Source: Bradyrhizobium sp. 1(2017)
GTDB lineage: Bacteria; Pseudomonadota; Alphaproteobacteria; Rhizobiales; Xanthobacteraceae
Reading direction: 5' to 3'
DNA length: 64,000 nt
NCBI RefSeq assembly: GCF_011602485.2
Contig: NZ_CP050022.2
Coordinates: forward strand, 372,001-436,000
Below, piece after piece: positions 63,551 to 64,000 of the stretch (position 1 is the first letter of the stretch; the number at the start of each line of letters is the position of its first letter). The notes under the pieces are model-generated. The model searched no databases, was not told the origin of the DNA, and worked only from the letters and a program-made list of their open reading frames with translations. The position numbers and the translations under genes were made by a program.

Positions 63551-64000
63551 ATGGATCGCCGCAAATTCATGGCCGGATGCCTTGGGGGATATCTTGGGCT
63601 GCCGCTTCTGGCGCAGGCGGGTGGGGCGCAAGCGCAGGCCGGGCTGACCAAGGTCATCTTTCCGTTCGCAGCGGGAGCCGGCGGCGATACGCTGTGCCGG
63701 CTGGTCGCGCAGGAGATGGCGCCGGTGCTGCAACGGACCGTCGTGGTCGAGAATCGCACCGGCGGCGACGGCCTGATCGGCATCAAGGCGGTCAAAGGCG
63801 CGAGTCCCGACGGCGGCATGGTGCTGGTGACGACCGGGCCGACCATGTACTTGCTGCCGATGGTGGAGACGGCGCCGAGCTTCGACACCGTCAAGGATTT
63901 CGTGCCTGTCTCGCTGCTGGCGCGGTTCGAATTCGCGCTGGTGATCAACCCGGCGGTCGATGCCACCGATTTCAAGAGCTTCGTGACGTGGCTCAAGGCG
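63551..64000 (+). CDS. Bug/TctC-type tripartite tricarboxylate transporter substrate-binding protein, 3' end cut off
   Basis: The first 150 residues of a periplasmic binding protein of the Bug (TctC) family. [20 protein letters not shown] is a Tat-like or lipoprotein-like signal, with Ala-rich cleavage region [31 protein letters not shown] and [20 protein letters not shown] are family blocks that bind the carboxylate ligand. The ligand cannot be told. AGAGGAAG precedes the ATG at 63551. It diverges from proB and has no visible TctA or TctB partner within the window. Confidence 0.93.
   Translation, partial: MDRRKFMAGCLGGYLGLPLLAQAGGAQAQAGLTKVIFPFAAGAGGDTLCRLVAQEMAPVLQRTVVVENRTGGDGLIGIKAVKGASPDGGMVLVTTGPTMYLLPMVETAPSFDTVKDFVPVSLLARFEFALVINPAVDATDFKSFVTWLKA

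Overview
The window is a GC-rich chromosomal core segment of an alphaproteobacterium. Gene order, the split F1-type ATP synthase operon (atpHAGDC without F0 genes), the mdh-sucCD-sucAB-lpdA block and several families of GC-rich palindromes all suggest Bradyrhizobium or a close relative (Nitrobacteraceae). This is inferred from protein and layout recognition, not from a database search. Almost everything is housekeeping. The only mobile element is one IS110-family insertion sequence. LAYOUT. 1-3137 (minus): ffh, rpsP, rimM, trmD (ribosome and SRP assembly; trmD runs off the left edge). 3.4-8.6 kb: a secreted metallo-beta-lactamase-fold hydrolase, a SIMPL and GyrI-like exported pair, and the dapF-mtaB pair. 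8.6-9.7 kb: an IS110-family element inserted into a REP-like palindrome, with a readable candidate bridge RNA. 9.9-13.5 kb: a DUF2336 protein, an RluA-type pseudouridine synthase, ftsY and yciB. 13.6-16.9 kb (minus): cytochrome c maturation genes ccmA, ccmB, ccmC, ccmD, ccmG. 17.1-29.7 kb: acnA, small DUF genes, a GNAT enzyme, a BAX inhibitor-1 family protein, a YbbAP-like ABC transporter divergent from a TesA-like esterase, thpR and zapE. 29.9-40.5 kb (plus): the TCA block mdh, sucC, a DUF1579 gene, sucD, sucA, sucB, an SDR gene and lpdA. 40.5-45.9 kb: two membrane proteins, xerC, priA, rlpA. 46.6-51.7 kb (plus): atpHAGDC. 51.9-53.5 kb: a membrane class III nucleotidyl cyclase. 53.7-63.4 kb (minus): proB, proA, nadD, rsfS, rlmH, envC, ctpA, a YibQ-like deacetylase and two RppH-like Nudix hydrolases. 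63.55 kb to the right edge: a truncated Bug/TctC-type binding protein. MOST INTERESTING. In the 5' non-coding region of the IS110 transposase all four guide segments expected of a bridge RNA can be read. Two match the chromosomal target on either side of a CC core, and two match the element's own ends. Joining the ends into a circle would also create a -35/-10 pair with a 17-bp spacer, placing transcription start at the first base of the target-loop stem. Three regulatory sites were recognised by eye: a FixK/FNR-type box before ccmC, an Irr/ICE-like palindrome between ccmA and acnA, and a perfect CtrA box between rlpA and atpH. A candidate small RNA with an intrinsic terminator lies at about 20975-21093 on the minus strand. 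Several operons (ccm, atp, suc, rppH pair) are interrupted by palindromic repeats, and one palindrome supplies the last codons of rimM.
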